Shown here: positions 29,213-29,899 of the stretch, piece after piece
How the letters are laid out: every line of letters begins with the position of its first letter
Position numbering within the stretch: position 1 is the stretch's first letter
Origin: a virus
Length of the DNA: 29,899 bases
Strand: one strand, 5' to 3'
Virus record (IMG/VR): IMGVR_UViG_3300031708_000011
Coordinates: 1 to 29,899 of that record
Position numbers and translations under genes: made by a program
The notes under the pieces: generated by a model
Seen by the model: the letters and a program-made list of their open reading frames with translations, nothing else
What the model was told of the DNA's origin: nothing
The model's database searches: none

Positions 29213-29899
29213 ATGGCGCAGGGGAAGCCGGCGGGCCGGCAGCAGGCGGGAACGCAAGAGAAGAAAGACGAACTGCCTCGCCTGGCCAGCTACAGCGACG
29301 TCGCCCCGCTGATCGGCCGGACCAAGCAGGACGTCCAGCAACTCGTCCAAGGGCACGCCAACGCACCCGTTCCAGTCGCGCGCCTGGCATCCGGCCCGGT
29401 GTTCAGGTTTGATGACCTGCTCGCATTCGTGAAAAACCCGGCGGCTGCCGGCGAGTGGGAGCCGTGGCCGGACAAGTGGGAACTAGCCGGCCGCGCCGAA
29501 GTCGCCGGGATCCTCGGCGTGTCCGGGTCCGGCGCCGAAGCGAAGATGAGGCAGGCGCACGCACCCGCGCATGTCGCGTACACCGAGAGCGCCAAGCGCA
29601 TCTGGCTGGTATCCGAGATCATCGCGTTCCGTGACGCGCCACGGCCGCCCAGGCACCGGTACGAGATCGACATGGCCCGCGCGCAGGAACTGAACGAGAC
29701 CCACAGCCTCAAGGAAACCGCTGACCTGCTCGCCGTCCCCCGGGACGTGCTCGTCAAGCGGATGCGCCAAGCCGGCATCGAACCCCGGTATGGCGCCCGG
29801 TACGCGGCCAGGTCCGGTGACGCGCCGACCGGTCACGGTAACCCTGTCACCGACCCGGAGATCGTGGCGATCCTCCAGGCGTTCGAGGAACCCGGCGCC
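29213..29899 (+). CDS. Multi-HTH DNA-binding protein (3' end outside window)
   Basis: The frame opens at ATG 29213, with GGGAG five bases upstream, and is still open at the right edge after 229 codons. It shows three helix-turn-helix-like modules. Residues about 23-75 are LASYSDVAPLIGRTKQDVQQ ending FRFDDLLAFVKN. Residues about 90-142 are LAGRAEVAGILGVSGSGAEA ending WLVSEIIAFRD. The third, around 163-192, is THSLKETADLLAVPRDVLVK. The first two look like repeats of a MerR/excisionase-type winged helix. Options are a regulator or a small terminase subunit with large terminase and portal beyond the window. The sequence does not decide between them. Confidence 0.65.
   Translation, partial: MAQGKPAGRQQAGTQEKKDELPRLASYSDVAPLIGRTKQDVQQLVQGHANAPVPVARLASGPVFRFDDLLAFVKNPAAAGEWEPWPDKWELAGRAEVAGILGVSGSGAEAKMRQAHAPAHVAYTESAKRIWLVSEIIAFRDAPRPPRHRYEIDMARAQELNETHSLKETADLLAVPRDVLVKRMRQAGIEPRYGARYAARSGDAPTGHGNPVTDPEIVAILQAFEEPGA

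Overview
The window looks like part of the genome, or a prophage, of a long-tailed siphovirus of a high-GC actinobacterium. The base composition is strongly GC-rich with G/C at third codon positions. GTG and TTG starts are common, most genes overlap by 1 to 20 bases, and the gene order is that of a siphovirus late operon. No integrase, attachment site, rRNA, tRNA or CRISPR array was seen. The host genus is inferred from composition only.

Reading the minus strand from right to left, 27941 to 3405 is one late operon. It begins with a MuF-type minor head protein fused to a 2H-phosphoesterase domain, then a small protein and a protease/DUF6582-like/scaffold polyprotein with a probable internal scaffold start. 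Next come the major capsid protein with an Ig-like insertion, two small head-tail proteins, a von Willebrand A protein, a head-tail connector, a small basic protein and a likely tail terminator. The tail part has the major tail protein, the tail assembly chaperone pair joined by a -1 frameshift at GGGAAAA, an HK97-gp10-like protein, a 1597-residue tape measure, the large tail hub protein, two beta-rich tail proteins, and three membrane or coiled-coil proteins that may belong to lysis. Strong hairpins flank the capsid gene and follow the major tail gene, which suggests dosage control. Portal, both terminase subunits and an endolysin were not found; if present they lie outside the window.

Several short plus-strand units sit inside or beside this operon like morons. 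Five sites share one promoter form, TTGAC[G/T]-N17-TA[C/G]TGT, ahead of plus-strand genes. These are two unknown genes at 17869-18416, a 42-residue protein that is 62% Asp/Glu at 21977, a basic protein plus a DUF2786-like gene at 28020-28981, and at the right edge a 30-codon Cys-rich ORF and a multi-HTH protein.

The left end (1 to 3463) holds accessory genes on both strands: a basic small protein, a conserved phage hypothetical, a minimal VIT/CCC1-like membrane protein, a HAD-like phosphatase, an HNH-like protein and unknowns.

Three reading frames appear broken by single-base changes: the tail hub gene near 6325, the DUF2786 gene near 28795, and a possible gene at 18427-18770. This could be sequence error or real decay, and it should be settled before the affected products are trusted.
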